A stretch of 47,483 bases of DNA, taken from contig CAZEIM010000022.1 of the NCBI GenBank assembly GCA_964512145.1, positions 1-47,483 on the forward strand, given 5' to 3'. The notes beneath the pieces are model-generated. The model did no database searches and had not been told where the DNA came from. It worked only from the letters and a program-made list of their open reading frames with translations. Below, piece by piece: positions 1-8,397 of the stretch. Made by a program: the position numbers and the translations under genes. How positions within the stretch are numbered: the stretch's first letter is position 1; each line of letters opens with the position of its first letter. This DNA comes from CAYOHR01 sp964512145 (GTDB taxonomy: Bacteria > Bacteroidota > Bacteroidia > Flavobacteriales_G > JALEGO01).

Positions 1-1
1 T

Positions 2-2170
2 TATCCCACGCAACATGAAAAGACCGCTTCCGATATATTACGACATTATGTAACCAACAAAACCTATGGTATTTTACACCTAAATAATCAGCATATATTT
101 TCAAGCAGATACGCGGGTATTCAAGTCGCTAATGAAATATTACAGATTACACAATTTAAACTTTTTTTAACTGAAAATGTACAATTTAAAGGTATAGAAT
201 ATGCATTTTCTAAAATTTTTTATGCCACAACCGATGGATTATATTGTAGCAATACACAATTACATACGTTGCAAAGAGTAAATTTTATGTTTTTTAAAGA
301 CTTAAACATTTTCTCGCTATATTTTGATGGGAAGCATTTATATGTATCCTCAGAACAAGGATTTCATATACTAGAAATTTCTAAAATAAATAAAAAGCTT
401 TCGTTACCGGAAATAATTACAGGCCTAAAATATGTTAATAAGCAAACCTTTTTATCGACCAATACACATACTTATGGAATAAATAGTAATAATCAACTGC
501 AATTTACTCATTATATAAATAAAAATCACTTTCATGTAAACGAAATAATGGATGTATATAAACACAAAATAGTAAGCATTTCAAAGCCAAGTTTTATACA
601 TATACATGATTTTTCGAAAAATAAAAAAATTAAAACATATTCACTTCAAAATATTCAAAATCAGAACACATTTCTTATATGTGTTTTACCGGGTCATGGA
701 GTATTTTACTCAAAATTTCTTGATATTAATAATATACTTGTGGTCGGGGATAAAAAATTGTATATACTCAACACAAAGCATGATAGTATTCAAGCAATTA
801 AAACTTTTTCGTCTGAAATTACCGGAATTTTTGTTCATGAAAATACAGAAAATTATTTTATAACTACAGATAATATGGTTAAAACATATAACCGTAAGAC
901 CTTAATGGTTGAACCCTTAATTTCATTAAACAACAACGAAAAAGTACGAAATATTTGTTCAAAGGATAGTTTGCTGTGGGTATTTTCCGATCAACAAATG
1001 ATATATGTGTATAACATACATAGTAAAAAGCAAATTGCAAATTTTCAAGTAAAAGAATTAACAAATCATGAAATAATAGATGTATTAGTGGTGAAAGAGT
1101 ATGTTTTTTTTACCTTGGATATTGGAGTTTTTTACTTTTCTATTCACGAAAGCTTAACCAACGTTTCCCCCTCAATAATGGAGTTAAGCATTAATACCAA
1201 CAATAGCTATAAAGCTAAATATCATATTGCCTATAATTCGTTTACCGATACCGTATACATTGCTAAAGATTTTGATTTATTTACAGTCAGCTATAAGGAT
1301 ATTTCAAATAAAATACAAGATCAGGTGCTTGTATATCAATTAAAAATTAACAATCAACTATATACGGTAGATGATTTTCAAAAGAATATGAAAACACTAC
1401 CCTATAACCTTAATAATTTAGAGTTTTACATTTCTTCATTATCAGAAAATTTTCAGCAAGTGCTTAAATTCGAATATTTTTTAGAGGGGTATGATAAAAA
1501 ATGGAGAACTATTATGCCCAACGAAAACATTCATTTTGTTAAAATACCACCCGGAAATTATACGTTGTGGATTCGACCTATTTCATTAAATGGGATTAAA
1601 AACAACACTATTTCCATTCCATTTACCATTGCTCCCCCCATTTGGAAAACCGCTTGGTTTAGAGCAATATTGGTTATACTAATTATTTGTGCTATTTGGT
1701 TTTTGATAAAATTTAGAGTAAAACAATTGCAAAAGGAAAAGAAAAAATTAGAAAATATTGTAGCGCAAAGAACGGAGGAAATTCGAAAGCAAAACATTGA
1801 GATTCAGCTACAAACAGATCAAATTATAAAAAATAGTAAAGTAATTCAAGAAAAAAATCATGAAATTCATCAAAGTTTGCGTTATGCAAAACTCATTCAA
1901 GACACTATTTTACCTACTGAAAACATGTTTAAAGAATTATTTAATCAATATTTTATTTTATTTAAACCTAAAGATATTGTAAGCGGAGATTTTTATTGGC
2001 TTGAAACCACAGATAATAAAATATTAATAACGGTAGCCGATTGTACCGGTCATGGTGTGCCAGGTGCTATGGTGAGTATGATTGGAGCAAATGGATTAAA
2101 TAAAATTGATAAAAACTCAACCCAAATTACTAAACCATCTGTGTTTTTAAAGCACTATCGAATGAAATAA
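2..2170 (+). CDS. Beta-propeller/Y_Y_Y sensor with SpoIIE (PP2C) phosphatase, 5'-partial, N-terminal part
   Basis: This frame is open from base 2 with no stop, so the gene begins upstream of the window; the TTG at 269 is internal. The translation shows beta-propeller-like repeats up to about base 1330, a Y_Y_Y-type domain (about 1345-1640, with YFLEGYDKKW and PPGNYTLWIRP), one membrane helix (about 1650-1710), a charged coiled coil (about 1715-1880), and the first half of a SpoIIE/PP2C serine phosphatase (VSGDFYW, ADCTGHGVPGA). In Bacteroidota such proteins sense an outside signal and dephosphorylate an anti-anti-sigma-type partner; that role is inferred. The frame ends 18 bases after T TTA AAG (2146-2152), while the rest of the phosphatase continues in the -1 frame. 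This is a sequencing indel, a real mutation or programmed frameshifting. Confidence 0.85.
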   Translation, partial: YPTQHEKTASDILRHYVTNKTYGILHLNNQHIFSSRYAGIQVANEILQITQFKLFLTENVQFKGIEYAFSKIFYATTDGLYCSNTQLHTLQRVNFMFFKDLNIFSLYFDGKHLYVSSEQGFHILEISKINKKLSLPEIITGLKYVNKQTFLSTNTHTYGINSNNQLQFTHYINKNHFHVNEIMDVYKHKIVSISKPSFIHIHDFSKNKKIKTYSLQNIQNQNTFLICVLPGHGVFYSKFLDINNILVVGDKKLYILNTKHDSIQAIKTFSSEITGIFVHENTENYFITTDNMVKTYNRKTLMVEPLISLNNNEKVRNICSKDSLLWVFSDQQMIYVYNIHSKKQIANFQVKELTNHEIIDVLVVKEYVFFTLDIGVFYFSIHESLTNVSPSIMELSINTNNSYKAKYHIAYNSFTDTVYIAKDFDLFTVSYKDISNKIQDQVLVYQLKINNQLYTVDDFQKNMKTLPYNLNNLEFYISSLSENFQQVLKFEYFLEGYDKKWRTIMPNENIHFVKIPPGNYTLWIRPISLNGIKNNTISIPFTIAPPIWKTAWFRAILVILIICAIWFLIKFRVKQLQKEKKKLENIVAQRTEEIRKQNIEIQLQTDQIIKNSKVIQEKNHEIHQSLRYAKLIQDTILPTENMFKELFNQYFILFKPKDIVSGDFYWLETTDNKILITVADCTGHGVPGAMVSMIGANGLNKIDKNSTQITKPSVFLKHYRMK
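2146..2152 (+). other. Slippery-type heptamer at the phosphatase frame change
   Basis: In the upstream frame the bases read gtg ttt tta aag, which gives X XXY YYZ as T TTA AAG. A slip of -1 on this heptamer places the ribosome exactly in the frame that encodes the remaining phosphatase. Five T and three A also make it a homopolymer-prone spot, so a one-base assembly error explains the data equally well. I did not identify a convincing downstream pseudoknot by eye. Confidence 0.4.
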
Positions 2171-2199
2171 CCAAAAATTTCACCAAAAACGGAAATTTA

Positions 2200-2670
2200 A
2201 TGATGAAAGATGGCATGGATATGTCCATGTGTATTATTGATAAAACAACCCAAGAATTCATTTTTTGTGGCGCAAATAACCCTATATACTTTTTACGTAA
2301 AAACATTTATCCGTCCATTAATGTAGATAAAAAAATGGAAGGAAGCGTATACACATTGTATGAATTGCCCAGTACAAAACATTTTGTGGGTGGAGTAATG
2401 AATGAGTTGAATGAAACGTTTAAAGATGTTCATTTCACATTATATCCAGATGATATTTTTTATCTCTTCTCAGATGGATTTCCCGATCAATTTGGAGGAG
2501 AGAAAAATAAAAAATTCATGTATAAACCCCTTAAAAGCTTGTTATTATCTATGAATGATGAAGAATTATCCTTAAATACTCAATATGAACGTTTAGAGAA
2601 TTCATTTAATGCATGGAAAGGGAATAATGACCAAACAGACGATGTTACAATAATTGGCATTAAAATTTAG
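2200..2670 (+). CDS. C-terminal half of the SpoIIE phosphatase, in the -1 frame
   Basis: This frame is open from 2134 and continues the phosphatase of the preceding entry: after the heptamer at 2146-2152 it reads KALSNEITKNFTKNGNLMMK, the expected continuation of the SpoIIE fold. The ATG at 2200 lies inside the domain and is probably not an independent start. It keeps the downstream metal-site motifs LFSDGFPDQFGG and QTDDVTIIGI, so both halves together hold all catalytic acidic residues. That argues the split is recent, an assembly error or bypassed by frameshifting rather than long decayed. Alone, this 156-residue piece would lack the first metal-binding Asp residues and should be inactive. 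Confidence 0.75.
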   Translation: MMKDGMDMSMCIIDKTTQEFIFCGANNPIYFLRKNIYPSINVDKKMEGSVYTLYELPSTKHFVGGVMNELNETFKDVHFTLYPDDIFYLFSDGFPDQFGGEKNKKFMYKPLKSLLLSMNDEELSLNTQYERLENSFNAWKGNNDQTDDVTIIGIKI

Positions 2671-2686
2671 TATTTAACAGTATTTA

Positions 2687-3181
2687 TTACATTTTTTCGT
2701 ATACGACAATGTACACCATAATACTCCCCACTATAAAACTCGTAATACTTACAATTATCTGAGCAACCGATTCAACCCCAAAAATTAAAAACATGACTAT
2801 GGGGATAAAAATAATATATAAACCCATAATTATAAAAAACCAAGAAGTAAAATATCCCAACACCTTAGCTGATTTATATAATTTAGTGTGTTGAAATTTT
2901 TCCCAGTTTACATCAGCATATTTTTGAGCAGTTTGTTTGGATTGTGAATATTTGTGATTAAGGTATTTAGAGGAGCTAAATTTTTGTTTGTTTGGGATGT
3001 ATTCTGTTAAAAACACATAAGCTTCATTGAGTAAAATAAATTGTTCGTGAGCATTTTCGTGTTTGTTATTGTCGGGATGTAATTTTTTGGCTTGTGTTCG
3101 GTATTGTTTTTTTAAATCTTGAAGGGTGGCTTGTTTATGTAGATTTAATATTTTATAATACCCATCAATATTAGCCTCCAT
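2687..3181 (-). CDS. Membrane-anchored J-domain (DnaJ-like) protein
   Basis: The N-terminal 60 or so residues form a J domain with the HPD tripeptide at residues 35-37, the motif that stimulates the ATPase of Hsp70 (DnaK). A polar linker follows, then two hydrophobic segments near residues 105-130 and 135-160, so the protein is predicted to sit in the inner membrane with the J domain in the cytoplasm. It lacks the G/F, zinc-finger and C-terminal domains of true DnaJ. Its start overlaps the end of the upstream ABM gene by 11 bp, which suggests translational coupling. The client is unknown. Confidence 0.85.
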   Translation of the reverse strand: MEANIDGYYKILNLHKQATLQDLKKQYRTQAKKLHPDNNKHENAHEQFILLNEAYVFLTEYIPNKQKFSSSKYLNHKYSQSKQTAQKYADVNWEKFQHTKLYKSAKVLGYFTSWFFIIMGLYIIFIPIVMFLIFGVESVAQIIVSITSFIVGSIMVYIVVYEKM

Positions 3182-3467
3182 GTGTATGTGTTTGTAGCGA
3201 CCATGCTTCGGGGTCTTTAATAAACAATGTTTTTACATGCTTCCATTTATTTCTAAAAAAATCAGAAGACCTATATGAATTTAATTCTTCTACGGTATCC
3301 CAAATACTGTAGGTAAATAAAACATTCCTTTGTTCAACATCTTTTAACAACTCAACTTGATGACAGCCTTTAAACGTTAAAATCACCGGCTTTGACATTT
3401 CATATATTTTGATAAATTCTTCTATTTTATCATCTTTAAAGGTAAGTTTTACAATTCGAGTAATCAT
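3171..3467 (-). CDS. ABM-superfamily (antibiotic biosynthesis monooxygenase-like) small protein
   Basis: A 98-residue protein with the dimeric alpha-beta barrel pattern of ABM/quinol monooxygenase-like proteins: MITRIVKLTFK at the first strand, the central helix IEEFIKIYEMSKP, and the SIWDTVEELNSYRSSDFF segment. Family members include small oxygenases acting on quinols or heme and others with no known activity, so the substrate cannot be assigned. It lies 7 bp after the SAM hydrolase gene and overlaps the J-domain gene, inside a compact minus-strand operon. Confidence 0.75.
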   Translation of the reverse strand: MITRIVKLTFKDDKIEEFIKIYEMSKPVILTFKGCHQVELLKDVEQRNVLFTYSIWDTVEELNSYRSSDFFRNKWKHVKTLFIKDPEAWSLQTHTHGG

Positions 3468-3474
3468 ATGTTAG

Positions 3475-4254
3475 TTATGTAAATTCAACCAAAACAATAT
3501 CGTTTATATTTAAACCCAGCAGTTCACTGGCGTTACCTATATTTATGGAGATTTCTAAAAATCCAGAAGCGCCAAATAATGCCAGTCTTTCTCCATGAGG
3601 CACTTCGGAGTAACTTTTGCTAATTTCTCTAATGCTATATCCGGGAACTCTAAAAGAAATCGTAAAAGGTCTGCCTCTGCCAATTTCTTTAAATAAGAGT
3701 TCGCTAATATTGGTTATTGAATTCCCAAAATTATCTATATAAATTACATATCCCCTAATACTATCTTTATTGGTTATTGCTCTAAAGGTTTGTAATTGAA
3801 GTATTGTGTCTTTTTTTCTTCCTAATACTTCTATAGTGCCACCTCTGGCGATATGGCATGCCGCTTTAACAAAAATATCTCGCGTGGGTCTTACGAAATT
3901 TCCTTCTATAGCAGAAATATTTAATTCAATAACCTTTTCGGGGATAGTGTCAAACAATAATGAAAAAATTCCGTTATCGGCTCCTATAAAGTATTGATGT
4001 TCGTGAAATACCACAACATGAGATATTTCGGTAGTTTCATTAGGTAGTATTCCGATAATATGTATGGTGTTTTTGGGGAAGTATTTGTAAGCATTTCTTA
4101 AAATGAAAGCCCCCTGCATCATATCAAATTTTGGCACATCGTGCGTAATATCAACAATGTTTATTTCGGGCAATTCCTTGTATATACTGCCTTTTATGGC
4201 AGCAATGGTAAAGTCTTTTGTTCCATGATCGGTAATTAAAGTAATAATGGACAT
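3475..4254 (-). CDS. SAM hydroxide adenosyltransferase (DUF62, SAM chlorinase/fluorinase superfamily)
   Basis: This 259-residue protein matches the Bacteroidota form of the DUF62 family, which hydrolyses S-adenosylmethionine to adenosine and methionine. Recognisable segments are TLITDHGTKDF at the N-terminus (catalytic-region Asp), INIVDITHDVPKFDMMQGAF, the TIHIIGI strand and FIGADNGIFSLLF. The C-terminal barrel-like domain contains IDNFGNSITNI, also typical. Halogenases of the superfamily are rare, so hydrolysis is the likely activity. It lies 10 bp downstream of the symporter gene and 7 bp upstream of the ABM gene; the physiological link is not evident. Confidence 0.88.
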   Translation of the reverse strand: MSIITLITDHGTKDFTIAAIKGSIYKELPEINIVDITHDVPKFDMMQGAFILRNAYKYFPKNTIHIIGILPNETTEISHVVVFHEHQYFIGADNGIFSLLFDTIPEKVIELNISAIEGNFVRPTRDIFVKAACHIARGGTIEVLGRKKDTILQLQTFRAITNKDSIRGYVIYIDNFGNSITNISELLFKEIGRGRPFTISFRVPGYSIREISKSYSEVPHGERLALFGASGFLEISINIGNASELLGLNINDIVLVEFT

Positions 4255-4264
4255 AATTTACTTC

Positions 4265-5128
4265 CTACAAGTTTTTTTTCCTGAAACTAGCTATAAATCC
4301 AGCTGCACTAATAAACATTATAATTCCATACATGGCAGGAATAATAGCAACAGTAGCGTTTTGTAACAATGTGGCAGAAATTACAATTCCTAACGTAGCA
4401 TTTTGTATTCCCGTTTCTATACTTATAGTTACTCGGTCTTTTAAACTGGCAGAAAATATAGCCGGAATTAAAAAACCCAACAACATTGATAAAATATTTA
4501 ATAATAAGGTAGAAGCGATGATAATATTAATATCCGGTCTTGTAAATACTTCTTTATTTTTAGAAATAGCTCCAACAATAATAATCACCAAAATAATGGC
4601 TGAAATTATATTGAATGTTTTTTCCGACTTTTCTGCCAACTCTTTTTTATAGTTTTTCACAATCATCCCTAAAGACACGGGCAACATAGTAATTAAAAAT
4701 ATACTCAATACCGTTTCTGCAAAAGGCATCTCAAACTCACTAAACGACAAGCCAAACTGTGCAATGGCTAATTGGACAATTAAAGGAGCAGAAAACATGG
4801 TTATAGTACTGCTTACTGCGGTTAAAGAAACAGATAAAGCAGTATTTCCTTTGGCTAAGTGGGTGATTAAATTACTGGTAGCTCCACCAGGACTTGCTGC
4901 CAACACCATTAAACCCAATGAAAATTCAGGGGGTAAGTTTAACGCCAAACATATACCAAATGCTAATATGGGTAGTAATATAATTTGACACAACAAACCA
5001 ATAAATATTATTTTTGGGGCTTTAAATACTCTTTTAAAATCATGTACTGTTAATCCTAACCCCATACCAAACATAATAATTGCTAAGGCTACGGGTAAAA
5101 ATATTCGCGTAATAATACTCTCTTCCAT
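4265..5128 (-). CDS. Bile acid:sodium symporter (BASS/SBF-like) family transporter
   Basis: A 287-residue integral membrane protein with about nine or ten hydrophobic helices. It carries BASS-family signatures: the early GMGLGLTVHDFKRVFKAPK segment and the crossover motif LAASPGGATSNLITHLAKGN, which in characterised members contributes sodium and substrate binding. The substrate may be bile acids, keto acids or other organic anions; sequence alone does not decide. It is the first gene of the minus-strand operon that continues through the SAM hydrolase, ABM and J-domain genes, and it is divergent from hemF across a 108-bp spacer. Confidence 0.88.
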   Translation of the reverse strand: MEESIITRIFLPVALAIIMFGMGLGLTVHDFKRVFKAPKIIFIGLLCQIILLPILAFGICLALNLPPEFSLGLMVLAASPGGATSNLITHLAKGNTALSVSLTAVSSTITMFSAPLIVQLAIAQFGLSFSEFEMPFAETVLSIFLITMLPVSLGMIVKNYKKELAEKSEKTFNIISAIILVIIIVGAISKNKEVFTRPDINIIIASTLLLNILSMLLGFLIPAIFSASLKDRVTISIETGIQNATLGIVISATLLQNATVAIIPAMYGIIMFISAAGFIASFRKKNL

Positions 5129-5236
5129 AAATGTATATTTTTGAGTAAAATTAGGAAAAAGATTATATAAATTATATGTTTCTATTTTCTTAATTGAATT
5201 AATAAGATACTATATCGTACGTTTAATACATTTTAT

Positions 5237-6136
5237 ATGATCTCAAAAAATGATATTCAGCAAGCTTTTATGTCTATTCAATCAGATATATGTTTTGCGT
5301 TAGAAAAAGCCGATGGAAAATCCCTATTTTCTAAAGATTCTTGGAATCATAAAGAACAAGGAGGAGGGGTGTCAAGAGTAATCCAGCAAGGAAATATAAT
5401 TGAAAAAGGCGGGGTTAATTTTTCGGCAGTAGGAGGTATATTGCCGTCCAATATAGTTCAGGCGTTGCAAGTGCAAAGTAATGAGTTTTTTGCTACTGGG
5501 GTTTCTATTGTAATACATCCACACAATCCATTTGTTCCTATTATTCACATGAACATTCGCTACTTCGAATTACAAGACGGAACATATTGGTTTGGAGGGG
5601 GTATAGATTTAACGCCACATTATATTGATAAAGAACAAGCCACCTTCTTTCATACACAGTTAAAAAATGTTTGTGATATGTATGATGCATCTTTTTATCC
5701 AAGATATAAAGTTTGGGCAGATGATTATTTTTTTATAAAGCACAGAAATGAAACTAGAGGTATAGGCGGTATTTTTTTTGACAGATTAACCCATCAAAAT
5801 ACAAATCTATCAAAAGAGAAACTATTCAACTTTGTATTAGATGTAGGAAATACATTTGCTCCTACATATACTCATTTAATGGAAATGAATAAAAATCTTC
5901 CATTTACCGAAGGCCATAAAAAATGGCAATATATACGTAGAGGTAGGTATGTAGAATTTAATTTAGTGTATGATAAGGGAACTAAGTTTGGATTAGATAC
6001 CGGAGGTAGAATAGAATCTATTCTTATGAGTTTACCTTCGGTAGCTCATTGGGAGTATAATTATCAACCAGCAGAAAACTCAAAAGAAGAAAATACACTC
6101 AAATTATTGCGTAAAGGGGTAGATTGGGTGAAATAA
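5237..6136 (+). CDS. hemF: Oxygen-dependent coproporphyrinogen III oxidase
   Basis: This 299-residue protein is the usual length for HemF and shows its hallmark segments: GGGVSRVIQQGNIIEKGGVNFS, SIVIHPHNPFVPIIHMNIRYF, WFGGGIDLTPHY, KHRNETRGIGGIFFD and the C-terminal YVEFNLVYDKGTKFGLDTGGR. It oxidatively decarboxylates coproporphyrinogen III to protoporphyrinogen IX with O2 in heme biosynthesis, as a soluble dimer. Its presence implies aerobic heme synthesis in this organism. A near-consensus -7 box (TACGTTTA, 5218-5225) lies just upstream of the ATG, with a TTG at 5194-5196. Confidence 0.97.
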   Translation: MISKNDIQQAFMSIQSDICFALEKADGKSLFSKDSWNHKEQGGGVSRVIQQGNIIEKGGVNFSAVGGILPSNIVQALQVQSNEFFATGVSIVIHPHNPFVPIIHMNIRYFELQDGTYWFGGGIDLTPHYIDKEQATFFHTQLKNVCDMYDASFYPRYKVWADDYFFIKHRNETRGIGGIFFDRLTHQNTNLSKEKLFNFVLDVGNTFAPTYTHLMEMNKNLPFTEGHKKWQYIRRGRYVEFNLVYDKGTKFGLDTGGRIESILMSLPSVAHWEYNYQPAENSKEENTLKLLRKGVDWVK

Positions 6137-6223
6137 TAGTGTATTTATTCAAAATAAATGATTCCAGTATTTTTTGATTTGGGTGCTATTTTATACTAAA
6201 ATACCCATAATTAGGTATTGTGA

Positions 6224-6856
6224 TTGTTTATTGTAAATAGCACATTTATAAAAAAACATATGGGTAGTTTTTCTGCGCTCTCATCTTTTTCTGATGAACT
6301 ATATTATCAAGATTTTGAAACTCGTGCATGTATAATTTCTGGTAATCATATTAAACATTTGCATTTATTAAAGCAAGTATTAAAAAACTTACAAGATGAA
6401 CACTACGAAATTAAATATACATTAATTCCAGAGTTAGAGCAACACATAACCCATTTGCAACAAGCTTCAACGGATATACCTAAAAATATATATGTTTTTA
6501 TAGTGTTGTTTAAAAAATACCTCACCAATATTTTAGCGCATTTTAATTACGAAGAAAATCATATTTTTTTATATGCAGAAAATCTTATCAATAGTATGAA
6601 GCTCGGTTCAAAATTTTATAACACATTGGATCAGGCTGAAATACACTTTTTTATGGCTACACATACACAGCTAGATGAAGAGTTTAATCAATTACACCAA
6701 TTAATAGATAAAATTTTTGGCCAACAAGCTGGTTTTTTTGGCAACTCCGTATTTTATTCAAAATGGAACAAATTAAAATATTTGTTAGATACCCATGCCT
6801 TTCAAGAGGAAAATATATTTATTCCGCTATTACTTAAAGTATCCAACTTTAAATAG
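6224..6856 (+). CDS. Hemerythrin-like (HHE) domain protein
   Basis: A 210-residue, mostly helical protein with the spaced His/Glu pattern of the hemerythrin HHE cation-binding fold: H near residue 43-46, ILAHFNYEENHIF in the middle, ATHTQLDEEFNQL, and a C-terminal DTHAFQEENIFIPLL. These ligate a diiron or similar metal centre used for O2/NO sensing or iron handling in the family. I keep the TTG start at 6224 because the N-terminal segment (FIVNSTFIKKHMGSFSALSSF) resembles the leader that precedes the HHE domain in Bacteroidota relatives; the alternative is ATG at 6260. An in-frame stop lies directly before the TTG. It follows hemF by 87 bp on the same strand. Confidence 0.75.
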   Translation: MFIVNSTFIKKHMGSFSALSSFSDELYYQDFETRACIISGNHIKHLHLLKQVLKNLQDEHYEIKYTLIPELEQHITHLQQASTDIPKNIYVFIVLFKKYLTNILAHFNYEENHIFLYAENLINSMKLGSKFYNTLDQAEIHFFMATHTQLDEEFNQLHQLIDKIFGQQAGFFGNSVFYSKWNKLKYLLDTHAFQEENIFIPLLLKVSNFK

Positions 6857-7021
6857 ATAATGGATGAGTTTATTCCGGTTTAACGTAATCTATTTAGGAG
6901 TATTTATAAAAACAAAAATTGTCAACATTTTTACTCTTGAAATACATCAACCTTATGTATACGTTTTAAGTTTTATAGCATATTTTATCTTGTAAAACAC
7001 ATGACAAACATCAATAAAATA

Positions 7022-7055
7022 TTGCTAAATTTTGTGTTTATAAGGCTTATATTTG
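7022..7055 (+). promoter_or_regulatory. Candidate Bacteroidota promoter for the homogentisate dioxygenase gene
   Basis: TATATTTG (7048-7055) fits the -7 consensus TAnnTTTG and lies 23 bp upstream of the ATG at 7079. A TTG at 7022-7024 gives a 23-bp spacer, at the long end of the accepted range. The box is seen directly; use as a promoter is inferred. Confidence 0.45.
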
Positions 7056-7078
7056 TAGTTAACGTTATTAAATAATTT

Positions 7079-8236
7079 ATGCCAATATATCATTCTTTAG
7101 GAAAAATTCCACATAAAAGACATACTGTTTTTACCAGTGAACAAGGTGCGCATTATTATGAGCAGTTGTTTGGAACAGTTGGTTTTATAGGAATGTCATC
7201 ATTATTATATCATACACACAGGCCAACGCAGGTTAAAGAAATTTTAGGATCATATTCTGTAGAGCCAACAATTGCTCAAGATAAAAATCTAAAATCATAC
7301 CGATTGATAGGGTTTAATATTCAGTCTGAACCCGATTATTTACTTAGTCGTAAACCAATACTAGTAAATAATGATGTTCATATCGTATTAGCTGCTCCTA
7401 CAGACTCTGTAAAAACATATTTTTATAAAAATGCCGATGCCGATGAACTGCTTTTTATTCATAAAGGGAAAGGTAAGCTAAGGACCATGATGGGAAATTT
7501 AAATTTTTCATATGGTGATTATTTATTAATTCCCAGAGGAATGATTTATGCAATTGACTTTGAAACTACGGATAATCGACTATTTATTGTAGAATCTTTT
7601 CATCCTATGTATACTCCACAAAGGTACAGGAATTATTTTGGACAGTTGTTAGAACATTCTCCTTTTTGTGAACGAGATATAAGAAGACCTATTGAGTTGG
7701 AAACACATGATAAAAAAGGAGATTTTTTAGTTAAAATCAAAAAACAAGGAATTATCTATGATTATGTTTATGCCACTCATCCTTTTGATGTAGTAGGGTG
7801 GGATGGGTATAATTATCCATATGCATTTTCGATACACGATTTTGAACCTATTACAGGCAGAGTTCACCAACCACCTCCGGTACACCAAACTTTTGAAACC
7901 GATGCTTTTGTGGTGTGTTCATTTTGCCCAAGATTGTACGACTACCACCCCAACGCGATTCCAGCTCCGTATAATCATAGTAATATTGATTCGGACGAAG
8001 TGTTATATTATGTTGATGGGGATTTTATGAGCAGAAATGATATTGGTCCCGGACATATTTCATTACATCCGGCAGGTATTCCACATGGCCCACATCCAGG
8101 GGCTATGGAGAGAAGCATCGGCCAAGTTAAAACGGACGAACTAGCCGTAATGGTGGATACGTTTAAACCATTAAAATTAACCAATTACGCCCTGCAAATT
8201 GATGATGGTAAATATTGGAAAAGTTGGATAGAATAA
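7079..8236 (+). CDS. hmgA: Homogentisate 1,2-dioxygenase
   Basis: A 385-residue cupin-type protein matching the shorter bacterial homogentisate dioxygenases. The enzyme opens the ring of homogentisate to maleylacetoacetate with Fe(II) and O2 in tyrosine/phenylalanine breakdown. Diagnostic segments are LFIHKGKGKLRTMMG, YGDYLLIPRGMIY, FDVVGWDGYNYPYAFSIHDF and the C-terminal metal-site region. By comparison with the human enzyme, H300, E307 and H336 are the likely iron ligands and H330 (SLHPAGIPHG) the neighbouring active-site histidine. No other tyrosine-degradation gene is in the window, so it is probably transcribed alone from the promoter just upstream. Confidence 0.93.
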   Translation: MPIYHSLGKIPHKRHTVFTSEQGAHYYEQLFGTVGFIGMSSLLYHTHRPTQVKEILGSYSVEPTIAQDKNLKSYRLIGFNIQSEPDYLLSRKPILVNNDVHIVLAAPTDSVKTYFYKNADADELLFIHKGKGKLRTMMGNLNFSYGDYLLIPRGMIYAIDFETTDNRLFIVESFHPMYTPQRYRNYFGQLLEHSPFCERDIRRPIELETHDKKGDFLVKIKKQGIIYDYVYATHPFDVVGWDGYNYPYAFSIHDFEPITGRVHQPPPVHQTFETDAFVVCSFCPRLYDYHPNAIPAPYNHSNIDSDEVLYYVDGDFMSRNDIGPGHISLHPAGIPHGPHPGAMERSIGQVKTDELAVMVDTFKPLKLTNYALQIDDGKYWKSWIE

Positions 8237-8397
8237 AAATTAACAATTCTATAACTAACATTCCATTAGAGTACGCGTTAAACCTATAAAATTAATTATT
8301 ATGATACGATTAAATGAAAGATTATATATTATGCAAGGCTTACGATATAGCGTTTGGGATAAAGTAATGGAAATATTTAGGTTTTAATGGAACGATT

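Noticed and set aside
269..300. TTG at 269 as the start of the sensor phosphatase
   Set aside because: The frame is open back to base 2 and codes for the same kind of beta-propeller repeats, so the gene is simply cut by the window edge.
3475..4254. SAM-dependent halogenase
   Set aside because: The sequence fits the common hydrolase (DUF62) branch and its conserved strands. Halogenases are rare and no halogen-product genes are nearby.
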